Positions 17,099 to 25,133 of a stretch of DNA of 64,000 nucleotides are shown here, piece after piece. The translations under genes were made by a program, and so were the position numbers. The notes under the pieces were generated by a model, which worked only from the letters and a program-made list of their open reading frames with translations, had not been told where the DNA came from and searched no databases. Origin of the DNA: Pseudomonadota bacterium (GTDB lineage Bacteria > Pseudomonadota > Alphaproteobacteria > Micropepsales > Micropepsaceae); NCBI GenBank assembly GCA_016201105.1, contig JACQDN010000045.1:24367-88366 (forward strand), given 5' to 3'. How positions within the stretch are numbered: position 1 is the first letter of the stretch; the number at the start of each line of letters is the position of its first letter.

Positions 17099-17154
17099 CG
17101 TTCCGGTGACGGGACGAAGCGGCGAGGCGGCCTTCCGTCCGCCGCTTTCTTCTT
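17099..17154 (+). promoter_or_regulatory. Hairpin-rich leader with attenuator-like stem upstream of speD
   Basis: Two successive stem-loops lie 70-125 bp before speD: CGTTCC/GGGACG (17099-17116) and GCGGCG/CGCCGC (17119-17145), the second followed by TTTCTTCTT. The second looks like a weak intrinsic terminator inside the leader, so transcription of speD could be attenuated. The rest of 16889-17223 holds the divergent speE/speD promoters, which I cannot place precisely. Confidence 0.35.
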
Positions 17155-17223
17155 AAGCAGCGCGTCCGGAAGTCGTGAGGCCAAGGCGCAGGTGTCAACC
17201 TTAAAGAAGGGTAGGTGCCCGAA

Positions 17224-17703
17224 ATGGCTAGACTGCAACTGGTAGCCGCGAACAAAGAGGCCAAGGCGCCTCGCGTCCGCACTTCGGCAAGAACCGTAAC
17301 CGCCGTCGTCCCGCCCAAGGCGAACGACGAACACAAAGATCATTTCATCACCCGCAACGGGCTGACCTTCGCCGGCAGCCACCTGATCATCGATCTGTGG
17401 GAGGCCGAAGGCCTCGACGACCGCGATCGTATCGAGCAGGCGTTGATCGATGCAGTGAAGGAATCAGGCGCAACCCTGCTTCATATCCATCTGCACACCT
17501 TCACCGATGGCGGCGGCGTCTCAGGCGTTGCCGTGCTGGCGGAGAGCCACATCAGCGTGCACACATGGCCCGAGAGGGGTTATGCGGCGTTCGATGTGTT
17601 CATGTGCGGCGATGCGGAGCCTCGTAACGCGCTCGGCGTGTTCAAGCGCGCGTTCAATCCGGGCCGCATCGTGATCGGTGAGCACAAGCGCGGCGTGCTT
17701 TAA
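17224..17703 (+). CDS. speD: S-adenosylmethionine decarboxylase proenzyme, prokaryotic class
   Basis: A 159-residue proenzyme. Self-cleavage is expected between E107 and S108 in LAESHISVHTWPE, turning Ser108 into the pyruvoyl group. His at HTWPE and Cys128 in FMCGD are the conserved processing and catalytic residues. About 40 N-terminal residues (Ala/Lys/Arg/Val-rich) precede the conserved domain and look disordered. ATG 17224 or GTG 17215 could both serve; AAGAAGG is nearer the GTG. It makes decarboxylated SAM, the aminopropyl donor for the divergent speE. An ATGGCC/GGCCAT stem at 17745-17762 may end the transcript. Confidence 0.93.
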   Translation: MARLQLVAANKEAKAPRVRTSARTVTAVVPPKANDEHKDHFITRNGLTFAGSHLIIDLWEAEGLDDRDRIEQALIDAVKESGATLLHIHLHTFTDGGGVSGVAVLAESHISVHTWPERGYAAFDVFMCGDAEPRNALGVFKRAFNPGRIVIGEHKRGVL

Positions 17704-17862
17704 GTCCACGAAATCGATCTTTTCCGCATTAACCAAGCGCGGAGATGGCCAGTTGCGGCCATTTCCGCCGCTGGGCCGCGCCATTATCCTGGCGTGATAG
17801 TTAGTTCTCGTTAACCGCGCCCGAACGGCTTTGGCGGACAATAGGCGCGCGGGAGAAGGCGA

Positions 17863-19353
17863 GTGGTGGAGCGTTACGACGCGTGCGTTATCGGCGCGGG
17901 CGCGGATGGTTTGGCCGCCGCCATCATGCTCGCACGCGCCAAGCTCAAAACGATTCTGATCGAGCGCAGCGAGCGCCCCGGGGGGCGGCTGCAAACGCGC
18001 GAATTCCATCCCGGCTTTCGCGCCTCGCCGTTCATGGACGAAGTCGCGCCGATTCCCAACGAGATCTTCTGGTCTTTCGATCTGGCGCGGCAGGGCGCGA
18101 TTCTCGCTTCATCATCTTCTTCCATCGCGTTATGGCCGGGCTCGCAGAGCGTGCTGCGGCTATCGCAGCAACCGCTCCTGCGCGACGCTGCGGTCCTCTC
18201 TCGCGAAGTGATCGAGCGGGTCGCCGATGACGCGCATCAGGCTCCTCCTCGCCGCAGCTTGTTCTCCCGCCCGCTGCCCCCGAGAACCTGGCCGGGCGAG
18301 GCGTGGGCGAATCACGCGCTCGCTGGTCTGCTCGCGGAGCAGGCGCGCGACGCCCTGGATGTCCCCCACTTGGCGGCGCTGGCGCTGACGGGCCGTGCCG
18401 CCGATCCATACCTCAGCGGCTCAGCGCTGCATCTTCTCGCGCCGGCTACCGGCGGATCGGGCATGCCCATCGGCGGACTTGGCTCGCTCGCCCATGCGCT
18501 CGCCCATGCCGCGGAAAGCGAAGGCGTCGCGTTCTCCTATGGGCTCGATGTCAGTGACCTGCGCCACAACAAAGACCGCGTCACCGGCGCTTGCCTCGCC
18601 GACGGTACCGAGATCGCCGCCCGCGCCGTGATCACCACGCTCGACCTCAAGCGCAGCTTCCTGTCGCTGTTCAAATGGAATGAGCTGCCCGCGCCGGTGG
18701 CCAAGCGCGTGAGCGGTTTTCGCATGGCGGGCGGCACTGCGCGCCTGCTTCTGGCGCTTGAGCGGCCACCCGAACTGTCCGCTGCGAGGCTTGCGGGCGC
18801 CGAAATGGCGCGCGGATCCATCCATATCGCGCCGGACATGCGCGCCCAGGCCGATGCCTACGCGGCTTGGCGCGGCGGCACCGTCCCGGAGCGGCCGCCG
18901 ATCTCGCTTCGCCTCGTCAGCGCCGTCGATCCAAGTCTGGCGCCCATCGGCCAGGCCACGATAACGGTCACACTCGGCTCTATTCCGTTTCGCCTCTTCG
19001 ATGGCGGCTGGACCAAGGAGAAGCGCGATCAGCTTCAGTCGCGCGCGCTTGATCGGATCGAGGATGTGCTGCCGGGGATCAAGGCGCGTCTTCTCCACGT
19101 CGAGGTCATCGCGCCGCCCGACATCGAAGACGCTCTCGGCCTCACCGAGGGCGATCTCTGGGGCGGCGAGATCGCCGGCGACCAGATGCTGGGTCTGCGC
19201 CCCTGGAGCGATATGTCCGGCCCGCGCACGCCGATGCGGGGCCTCTATCTCGCAGGCCCGTCATCGGCCCTCGGGCCGCTCGCGACTTGTGCCGCAGGCG
19301 TCGCGGCCGCGGGAGCCTTGATCGGCGATGCCAAAGCGGGCCGGCTCAAATGA
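17863..19353 (+). CDS. FAD-dependent oxidoreductase, phytoene-dehydrogenase/PYROXD2-like (first of pair)
   Basis: A 496-residue flavoprotein. The N-terminal dinucleotide-binding motif is VIGAGADGLAAAIMLAR, followed by ERSERPGGRLQT, the usual FAD-ribose contact. The C-terminal FAD motif is RGLYLAGPSSALGPLATCAAGVAAA. It starts at GTG 17863 after GGGAGAAGG. It overlaps the next gene by 4 nt and begins a four-gene operon. The fold is that of CrtI/PYROXD2/amine-oxidase-like enzymes, but no carotenoid genes are present. Given the surrounding polyamine genes an amine substrate is conceivable. This is inference only. Confidence 0.85.
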   Translation: MVERYDACVIGAGADGLAAAIMLARAKLKTILIERSERPGGRLQTREFHPGFRASPFMDEVAPIPNEIFWSFDLARQGAILASSSSSIALWPGSQSVLRLSQQPLLRDAAVLSREVIERVADDAHQAPPRRSLFSRPLPPRTWPGEAWANHALAGLLAEQARDALDVPHLAALALTGRAADPYLSGSALHLLAPATGGSGMPIGGLGSLAHALAHAAESEGVAFSYGLDVSDLRHNKDRVTGACLADGTEIAARAVITTLDLKRSFLSLFKWNELPAPVAKRVSGFRMAGGTARLLLALERPPELSAARLAGAEMARGSIHIAPDMRAQADAYAAWRGGTVPERPPISLRLVSAVDPSLAPIGQATITVTLGSIPFRLFDGGWTKEKRDQLQSRALDRIEDVLPGIKARLLHVEVIAPPDIEDALGLTEGDLWGGEIAGDQMLGLRPWSDMSGPRTPMRGLYLAGPSSALGPLATCAAGVAAAGALIGDAKAGRLK

Positions 19354-20825
19354 ACGCGGCTCCTAACGCACCTGGCGCTTTCGATGCGCTCATCATCGGC
19401 GCCGGCGTCAATGGACTCACCGCCGCGGCAAATCTCGCGCGCCACCGCAAGCGCGTGCTGGTGCTCGAAGCCCGCAACAAAATCGGTGGACGCTGCGAGA
19501 CCGTGACGCTCGGGGACAGTTTCTCTGCGCCATCGGTCGCTCATCTTCTCTATGCACTGGACCCCTCGGTGGTGAGCGAGTTCAGGCTGACCCATCATGG
19601 CCTCAAATTCGCCGCGCGGGACGTTCCGCTCGTGGGTCTGCGCGCAGACGGCAAGCACCTTGTGCTCGGCCGCGACAGACACGCTGCCGTCCGCAGCATC
19701 GCCGCGCATTCGCAAGCCGACGCCGAAGCCTGGCCGAAGTTCCAGCGCGAGTTGTTCGAGCTTGGTCGCGTCATGCGGTCCCATTGGTGGGATGCATCGC
19801 CCTTCGAGCTGCCGCTGCCCGCGGCCATCAAGCATCTGAAGGTCATTAGCCTCGCGGCGTGGCTCGATTCCTGGTTCGAATCCGATGCGCTCAAGGCGCT
19901 CCTGGCCTTCGACGCAAGCGAAGGCGGATGCTCGCCGCTCGACGCGGGCTCTGCCCCGGAGCTGGTCTGGCGCGCCTCGCAGGAGATGAGCGGGCGTCAG
20001 GGCGCGGTCGCGTTTGCTTCCGGCGGACCAGCCACGCTTGCACAGGCCCTGTTCGAAGCGGCGCAAGCGGCTGGAGCGGAAGTCCGCACCGGCGCCAGGG
20101 TAGAGGCGCTGCTGGTCACCGAGGGAACAATATCCGGCGCAAGGCTTTCCTCCGGCGAAATCATCGCCGCGCCGCTCGTGCTCTCAAGTCTCAACCGCGG
20201 GGAAAGCTTGGCGCTCACGCCCCCCGGCGCCGGCGGCTTTGCCCACATGGCGCAAGCGAACTTGGCAAAACCGGCGGTTGCTTCGGCGCAGCTGCTGCTG
20301 GCGTTGGATCATCTGCCCCCGTTTGGCGGCGTCACGGTTCCGCTGAACGCCCGCTTTGTCGCGGCGGAACGACTCGAGACATTCATTGCCGCGCACGCTT
20401 CGGCGCGCGCGGGAAAGATTGCGGACGAATTGCCATTCGAATTCATCGCGCCCAGCGCCTTCGACGCGGCGCTCGCTCCGGTCGGCCAGCACGTCGTTTC
20501 GGTGCTGATCCGGCCGCTGCCGGTGGAAGGATGCGAAAACCGCCGCGAAGAATTGCTGTCTAAAATCGTCGCAACACTCGATCGCTTTGCTTTCGGTCTC
20601 TCCAAACACATTGTACATAAAGAGCTGTTGACCCCGGAAAATATCGCGGAACGATACGGATCGCCGAGCGGACCCGGTCATGTGTTGCGTAGTTGGGATT
20701 TGCGCGTGCGGACATCCATTCCCGGCTTGATGCTGTGCGGCGCCGATGCGGAACCTATAGGTGCGGTATCGGGGCGCGTAGGCCGCGTCGCGGCCGCTTT
20801 TGCGCTTGCGGAGGTTCCGCGATGA
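19350..20825 (+). CDS. FAD-dependent oxidoreductase, phytoene-dehydrogenase/PYROXD2-like (second of pair)
   Basis: A 491-residue paralogue-type flavoprotein. The motif IIGAGVNGLTAAANLARHRKRVLVLEARNKIGGRCET gives the FAD-binding fold. SGRQGAVAFASGGPATLAQAL is the conserved middle motif of the group, and SIPGLMLCGADAEPIGAVSGRVGRVAA is the C-terminal FAD contact. ATG 19350 overlaps the stop of the first oxidoreductase (ATGA), so the longer ORF in the track is not needed. Two adjacent, translationally coupled members suggest a heterodimer or two consecutive steps. Substrate unknown. Confidence 0.85.
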   Translation: MNAAPNAPGAFDALIIGAGVNGLTAAANLARHRKRVLVLEARNKIGGRCETVTLGDSFSAPSVAHLLYALDPSVVSEFRLTHHGLKFAARDVPLVGLRADGKHLVLGRDRHAAVRSIAAHSQADAEAWPKFQRELFELGRVMRSHWWDASPFELPLPAAIKHLKVISLAAWLDSWFESDALKALLAFDASEGGCSPLDAGSAPELVWRASQEMSGRQGAVAFASGGPATLAQALFEAAQAAGAEVRTGARVEALLVTEGTISGARLSSGEIIAAPLVLSSLNRGESLALTPPGAGGFAHMAQANLAKPAVASAQLLLALDHLPPFGGVTVPLNARFVAAERLETFIAAHASARAGKIADELPFEFIAPSAFDAALAPVGQHVVSVLIRPLPVEGCENRREELLSKIVATLDRFAFGLSKHIVHKELLTPENIAERYGSPSGPGHVLRSWDLRVRTSIPGLMLCGADAEPIGAVSGRVGRVAAAFALAEVPR

Positions 20826-21961
20826 TCGAGCGCAAGCCTTTCGTAAACGCGACCCCGTTCCATGCCCGCACGGCGGGTGCCAACCCGGACAATTCATGGA
20901 TCAATCGTAACGGCTTCACGCTGTCGGCGCATTTTGGCGATGTGAACGCCGAAGCGCTTTGTGCGCGAACGCGCGTCGCTGTTTCAGACATTTCCTGGCG
21001 TTGGCGCGCCATGTTGGAAGGTCCCCAAGCCGGCGAATTCCTTTCGCGCCTGGCCACGCGCGACGTCGCCAAGCTTGCGCCCGGCGAGGCCCAAAAGGCC
21101 TTATGGCTCAACGACGGCGGCGCCGTGCGCGGCGCGGGAGTCTTCGCGCGCTATGGGCGGGAGTCCTTTCTGCTGATTGCCGCTGCAAAGGATGAAGACT
21201 GGATCGCCGCCGCCGCTCGGTCCTTCGACGTCGCCCTGCGCGACTGTTCTCTTGCCGAAGGCGGGCTTGCCGTAACCGGTCCTTACGCAAAGCGCACGCT
21301 GCTTGCCGCGGGTCTTGAGGTCGAACTCGAGCCGCTGGCGTTCCGGAAGCTTTTCTGGCGCGGCCTCGACGTGACGGTGTCGCGCTGGGGCGAGCAGAAT
21401 GGCTATGAAATCTGGTGTGCGGCGGATGACGGCATCATCGTTTGGGATCGCCTGATGGCGGCCGGAGCGCCGTTCGGGATCGAGGCCGCGGGGCTGACTG
21501 CGATGGACGTGCTGGACATCGAAGCCGGCGTGGCGCGTCCGGGTCGCGATTACGACACCGCTTCGGACGGCTTCGCACCGTCGCCCACGCCGCGTTCGCT
21601 GAAGCTCGAACGGCTCATCGAGGAAGAGCACAAAATCTTCAATGGCCGCGCGGCGTGGCTTGCCGGCCGCGATAGCGAAACCAAGACCATTGCCGGCATT
21701 GAAATCGATTCCGAAACGCCGGCGCCTTTCACCCCGCTGACGCGGAACGGCGACGACGTGGGCCGCACGCTGAGCGCTTGCTATTCGCCGGTTCTGCGCC
21801 GCGCCATTGCGCTTGCCCAGCTCGAAACCGCCGCGGCCGAACCGGGGACGGTTCTTTCGCTGACGCTGCCCCCAAGCCGCGACGTTCCGGAATTGCGCAC
21901 GGTGTCGGCGCGCGTCGTGACCTTGCCATTCGCCCCGGCTCCTGATCCCATCGCGGCATGA
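20822..21961 (+). CDS. GcvT-like aminomethyltransferase-fold (folate-binding) protein
   Basis: A 379-residue protein with the GcvT/sarcosine-oxidase-alpha fold. ALCARTRVAVSDISWRWRAMLEGPQAGEFLSRLATRDV aligns with the start of aminomethyltransferases, and VTVSRWGEQNGYEIWCAADDGIIVWDRLMAAG with the folate pocket region. GLTAMDVLDIEAGVARPGRDYD is the conserved GLGARDxLRLEAG-type motif. Enzymes of this fold take one-carbon units from N-methyl or aminomethyl donors onto tetrahydrofolate. It is coupled by ATGA overlaps to the oxidoreductase before and the small gene after. An oxidative demethylation pathway would fit two flavoproteins plus this fold, but that is inference. Confidence 0.85.
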   Translation: MIERKPFVNATPFHARTAGANPDNSWINRNGFTLSAHFGDVNAEALCARTRVAVSDISWRWRAMLEGPQAGEFLSRLATRDVAKLAPGEAQKALWLNDGGAVRGAGVFARYGRESFLLIAAAKDEDWIAAAARSFDVALRDCSLAEGGLAVTGPYAKRTLLAAGLEVELEPLAFRKLFWRGLDVTVSRWGEQNGYEIWCAADDGIIVWDRLMAAGAPFGIEAAGLTAMDVLDIEAGVARPGRDYDTASDGFAPSPTPRSLKLERLIEEEHKIFNGRAAWLAGRDSETKTIAGIEIDSETPAPFTPLTRNGDDVGRTLSACYSPVLRRAIALAQLETAAAEPGTVLSLTLPPSRDVPELRTVSARVVTLPFAPAPDPIAA

Positions 21962-22224
21962 AACATGCCGGTTCCGCGGCGCTGGATCGTCTGGAGCCGC
22001 TGCTTGAGAAACTGAGAGCCCACGCGGCGCTCAAGGAAAAATCCCGCGGCGCGTTCTATCGCGGCGGCAAAGCCTTTCTGCATTTTCACGAGCATGGCGA
22101 GGAATTCTTCGCCGATGTCCGCTTGCGCGACGATTTCGAACGCTTCTGCGCCACATCGGCGGCCGACCGTTCAACGCTTCTGAAAAAGATCGCTGCTGCC
22201 CTCGGCGACGGCGCAAAGAAGTGA
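21958..22224 (+). CDS. Small uncharacterised protein closing the flavoprotein operon
   Basis: An 88-residue soluble protein, helical N-terminus (LDRLEPLLEKLRAHAALKEKSRG) followed by FYRGGKAFLHFHEHGEEFFADVRLRDDFERF. It overlaps the GcvT-like gene by 4 nt, so it belongs to the operon. The FxFxEHxxxxFADV pattern looks conserved and enzyme-like but I recognise no family. It may be a subunit or assembly factor of the upstream enzymes. Confidence 0.8.
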   Translation: MKHAGSAALDRLEPLLEKLRAHAALKEKSRGAFYRGGKAFLHFHEHGEEFFADVRLRDDFERFCATSAADRSTLLKKIAAALGDGAKK

Positions 22225-22278
22225 TCGGCGCGATTGTGGAATCCGTTGCGGTGTGACACTGGCGGAAACGAAAGTAAT

Positions 22279-23391
22279 TCATAACCCTGCGCGAATTTCT
22301 GTCCACGCGTTGATGATTTGATCCTTGTTTTTCAAGTGCTGCTGAAACGTTCCGCTCTTGAGGAAGGTTTCGACGTCGCGCGCGAGGCCGAGTTCTTCGA
22401 ACGTCGCATTCGGAACCTTCTGCAATGCTGCTTCATTCGAGGGTTCATCTCCGATCTTGCTGATCGTATACGTCGCCGCGCCGTCGCTCAGAGATGAATC
22501 GATCAGCGCCAGCGCCTTGGCCTCGTTTGCGGGATCTTTGTGCATCACCAGTCCGCAGACATAAGTGAACATGCCGCCCGGCGGGTTCATGTAAGCCACC
22601 TTCCTGCCTTCGCGGTGCAGCGTCGCGTAGGTGATACGCCACGTCATCGCGGCGACCAGTTCGCCGGAAGCCAACCCTTGTGCTAGCGCGGTGTCGTCGC
22701 TCGACACGAAGCGTGTCTGCTTCACCACGTCTCGCAGCTTGGCCTGAATTTTGTTCCATTGATCCGGCGTCATCGTATAGGCGTTGATGCCCATCATTTT
22801 GGCGATGAACGGCACCGTGTCGTCCACGCCTTCCATCACCGAGACGCGTCCTCTGTATTTGGGATCGAAGAGAATATTCCAGCTCGGCTTCTTGACGTAT
22901 TCGGGCGCGAGGTCCGTGCGGAAGGTGATCGAGGTGTTGCCCCAGTAGTGCGGCACGAACCACACTTTGTTGGGACCGGCGCTGAGGCCCGGCAGAGCAC
23001 GCAGCGTCGGGGAAAGCTTGTTCCAGTTCTTCAGCTTGGTGATGTCGATCGGCTGCAGCAATCCCGCATCCTTCCAGCGGGGGAATTCGTAGTAGCAGGG
23101 GCCCATCACGTCGGGCTTGTAACCCGCGCGCATGGTCGCGAAGGCTTCGTCCTCGTCGGCGAAGATCTTGATGTTGGGCGTTTCCTTGAATTGCGCCTTG
23201 TAGTCGGCCAGGAACGGAGGATCCATGTAGTCCTCCCATTGAAACAGCGTCACCGCGCCGTTTGCCGCCATCGCCCGGTCCGCGTGCGGCGTCAATACGA
23301 TCGCGGCGGCGCCCAGGGCAATCGCCGCCAAGGCCAAACCCCGTCTCAGCAGCATCATTCGCTTCACTTGCCTTCGGAAAAACCCCAGCAT
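22279..23391 (-). CDS. PotD-like ABC transporter periplasmic substrate-binding protein
   Basis: A 370-residue exported protein with a basic N-terminus and signal sequence (RRGLALAAIALGAAAIVL, cleavage after about residue 42, MAANGA). The mature part begins VTLFQWEDYMDPPFLADYKAQF, the classic start of polyamine-binding proteins, with FVPHYWGNTSITFRTD and GELVAAMTWRITYATLHREG further on. ATG 23391 is followed by a second candidate, ATG 23358. It is the probable partner of the PotABC-like importer at 12375-15195, though separated by seven genes. It is divergent from puuA. Confidence 0.88.
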   Translation of the reverse strand: MLGFFRRQVKRMMLLRRGLALAAIALGAAAIVLTPHADRAMAANGAVTLFQWEDYMDPPFLADYKAQFKETPNIKIFADEDEAFATMRAGYKPDVMGPCYYEFPRWKDAGLLQPIDITKLKNWNKLSPTLRALPGLSAGPNKVWFVPHYWGNTSITFRTDLAPEYVKKPSWNILFDPKYRGRVSVMEGVDDTVPFIAKMMGINAYTMTPDQWNKIQAKLRDVVKQTRFVSSDDTALAQGLASGELVAAMTWRITYATLHREGRKVAYMNPPGGMFTYVCGLVMHKDPANEAKALALIDSSLSDGAATYTISKIGDEPSNEAALQKVPNATFEELGLARDVETFLKSGTFQQHLKNKDQIINAWTEIRAGL

Positions 23392-23577
23392 GTTCCCTCG
23401 CAAAGGACGGGGATCGGTGCCGATTGATCCCAATGCCTTTACACTCGGTTCAAGGTCTTAACGGTAAGGTTTAGAGGGCCGAACCGCAATCTTCGGTCGA
23501 AAACTGCTGTGACTTCCGTGCTTCGAGCCGTCCTCGTAAGATGGCTGCTCAAGCTTTGAGCAGAATTGAGACGTTTT

Positions 23578-24978
23578 ATGAATCAACAAACGGCCGCGCC
23601 CACTTTCTTGCGTCCCGCCTTTGTCGCGGCGGCAAAGCAGGAATTCGACGCGCTCGTGAAAGCGTGTCCCGATCTTCAATATGTCGATGCGGTGCTCGCC
23701 GACGTGCTGGGCGTGCTGCGCGGCAAGCGTCTGCCGATCGCCGAAGCCGGAAAGATTTTCGATTCCGGTATGCAGATTCCCCATTCGCTCTATCTCATGG
23801 ATGCGAAAGGGGAGATGACCAATCCTTTTGGCAAGGGCTTCGGCGATGGCGATCCGGACGGAACGGCGTGGCCGATCCCCGGAACGCTGACGCCCGTGTG
23901 GGGTGAGGGTGCGGCGCGTGTGCAAATCCTCATGACGTTGCGCGACGAGAATGGCCATCCCAATCCCGCTGAACCGCGCGCTGCGCTGGAGCGCGTGCTG
24001 GAGCGCTTTGCCGAATGGAAGCTGACGCCGGTTGTTGCGCTCGAACTCGAATTCTATCTGATCGATCCCGAGCGCACGGCCGAAGGTGCGCCGCAGCCGC
24101 CGCTCTGCCCGCGTAGCGGCAAGCGCGAGCGCGCCGTCTCCGTCTACGGCATCGACGATCTCGACCGCTACAAAGGATTCCTCTCCGCGCTTAACGAGGC
24201 GGCCAAAACGCAGAACGTGCCCGTCAACGCGACGAGCAAGGAGTACGCACCCGGACAGTTCGAAGCGAATTTGCGCCATCAAGCCGACGCACGCGTCGCG
24301 GCGGATCATGCCGTTCTTTTGAAACAGATCGTGAAGGCCGCCGCCCGAGCCAACGGCTTCGAAGCGACGTTTATGGCAAAGCCTTACGGCGCGCGCGCCG
24401 GCAGCGGCTTGCACATCCATATGAGCCTGCTTGATGCACAGGGCCGCAACGTCTTCGACAACGGCTCGCCCGAAGGCTCCGACGTTTTGCTCCATGTCAT
24501 CGGCGGGCTTCAAGCGTTGATGCCGGACTCCATGGCGCTGTTCGCGCCGAGCGTGAATTCCTACCGCCGCTTTCAGCCGGACATGTTCGCGCCGGTCAAT
24601 CGCCGCTGGGGCGTTAACAATCGCTCCGCGGGTCTGCGCGTGCCGGTCGGCCCCGGCGAAGCGCGCCGCGTCGAACATCGCGTCTCGGGCGCCGACGCCA
24701 ATCCCTATTACGCGCTCGCCGCGGTTCTGGCCGGTGCGCATCACGGTCTTGCGAACAAGGTCGATCCGGGTGCGCCCGCGCAAGGAAACGTGTCGCGCGA
24801 GCCCGATCTGGCGCTGCCTTTCTCGATTCAGGACGCGCTCGCCAAACTCGATCAGAGCAAGCTACTCGCCGGCTATATCGGAGCCGACACGCTCAAGCTC
24901 TACGGCGAAACCAAGCGCATCGAAGCCCAGCGCCTCGCACGCATCATCAGCGCCGCCGAGCACGATTGGTATTTGTAA
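23578..24978 (+). CDS. puuA: Glutamine-synthetase-family gamma-glutamylpolyamine synthetase
   Basis: A 466-residue GS-fold ligase. Visible catalytic blocks are VVALELEFYLIDP (metal-binding Glu), NVPVNATSKEYAPGQFEANLRHQADARVAADHAVLLK, FMAKPYGARAGSGLHIHMSL (ATP and ammonia region) and NRRWGVNNRSAGLRVPVG. The KPYG...GSGLHIHMS form and absence of the adenylylation-site Tyr region of GlnA fit PuuA/GlnA3-like enzymes that ligate glutamate to putrescine or other amines. ATG 23578 has only a weak upstream site (TTGAGACG). It is divergent from the PotD-like gene and lies near speED and potABC, so a polyamine role is well supported by context. Confidence 0.85.
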   Translation: MNQQTAAPTFLRPAFVAAAKQEFDALVKACPDLQYVDAVLADVLGVLRGKRLPIAEAGKIFDSGMQIPHSLYLMDAKGEMTNPFGKGFGDGDPDGTAWPIPGTLTPVWGEGAARVQILMTLRDENGHPNPAEPRAALERVLERFAEWKLTPVVALELEFYLIDPERTAEGAPQPPLCPRSGKRERAVSVYGIDDLDRYKGFLSALNEAAKTQNVPVNATSKEYAPGQFEANLRHQADARVAADHAVLLKQIVKAAARANGFEATFMAKPYGARAGSGLHIHMSLLDAQGRNVFDNGSPEGSDVLLHVIGGLQALMPDSMALFAPSVNSYRRFQPDMFAPVNRRWGVNNRSAGLRVPVGPGEARRVEHRVSGADANPYYALAAVLAGAHHGLANKVDPGAPAQGNVSREPDLALPFSIQDALAKLDQSKLLAGYIGADTLKLYGETKRIEAQRLARIISAAEHDWYL

Positions 24979-24986
24979 CTCTTAAT

Positions 24987-25125
24987 TACCTCTCCCTTGT
25001 GGAGAGGTCGAAAAATCCGAAGGATTTTTCGCGTGAGGGGTAAGAATAGAGCTCAATGGTGAGGCTTCCCCTCACCCGAAATTTGCGTTCCGCAAATTTC
25101 GACCTCCCCACAAGGGAGAGGTGAT
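24987..25125. repeat. Full palindromic repeat (family A)
   Basis: Outer arms TACCTCTCCCTTGTGGAGAGG and CCTCCCCACAAGGGAGAGGT, each followed inward by a small hairpin (AAAAATCCGAAGGATTTTT and AAATTTGCGTTCCGCAAATTT). The centre TAAGAATAGAGCTCAATGGTG is the reverse complement, with two differences, of the centre of the copy at 61359. It separates convergent puuA and the sensor kinase. Confidence 0.85.
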
Positions 25126-25133
25126 GAGGTGCT

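Noticed and set aside
17863-20825. Carotenoid biosynthesis (CrtI-type desaturases)
   Set aside because: Fold is similar, but no crtB, crtE or crtY genes nearby and the operon continues with a GcvT-like gene.
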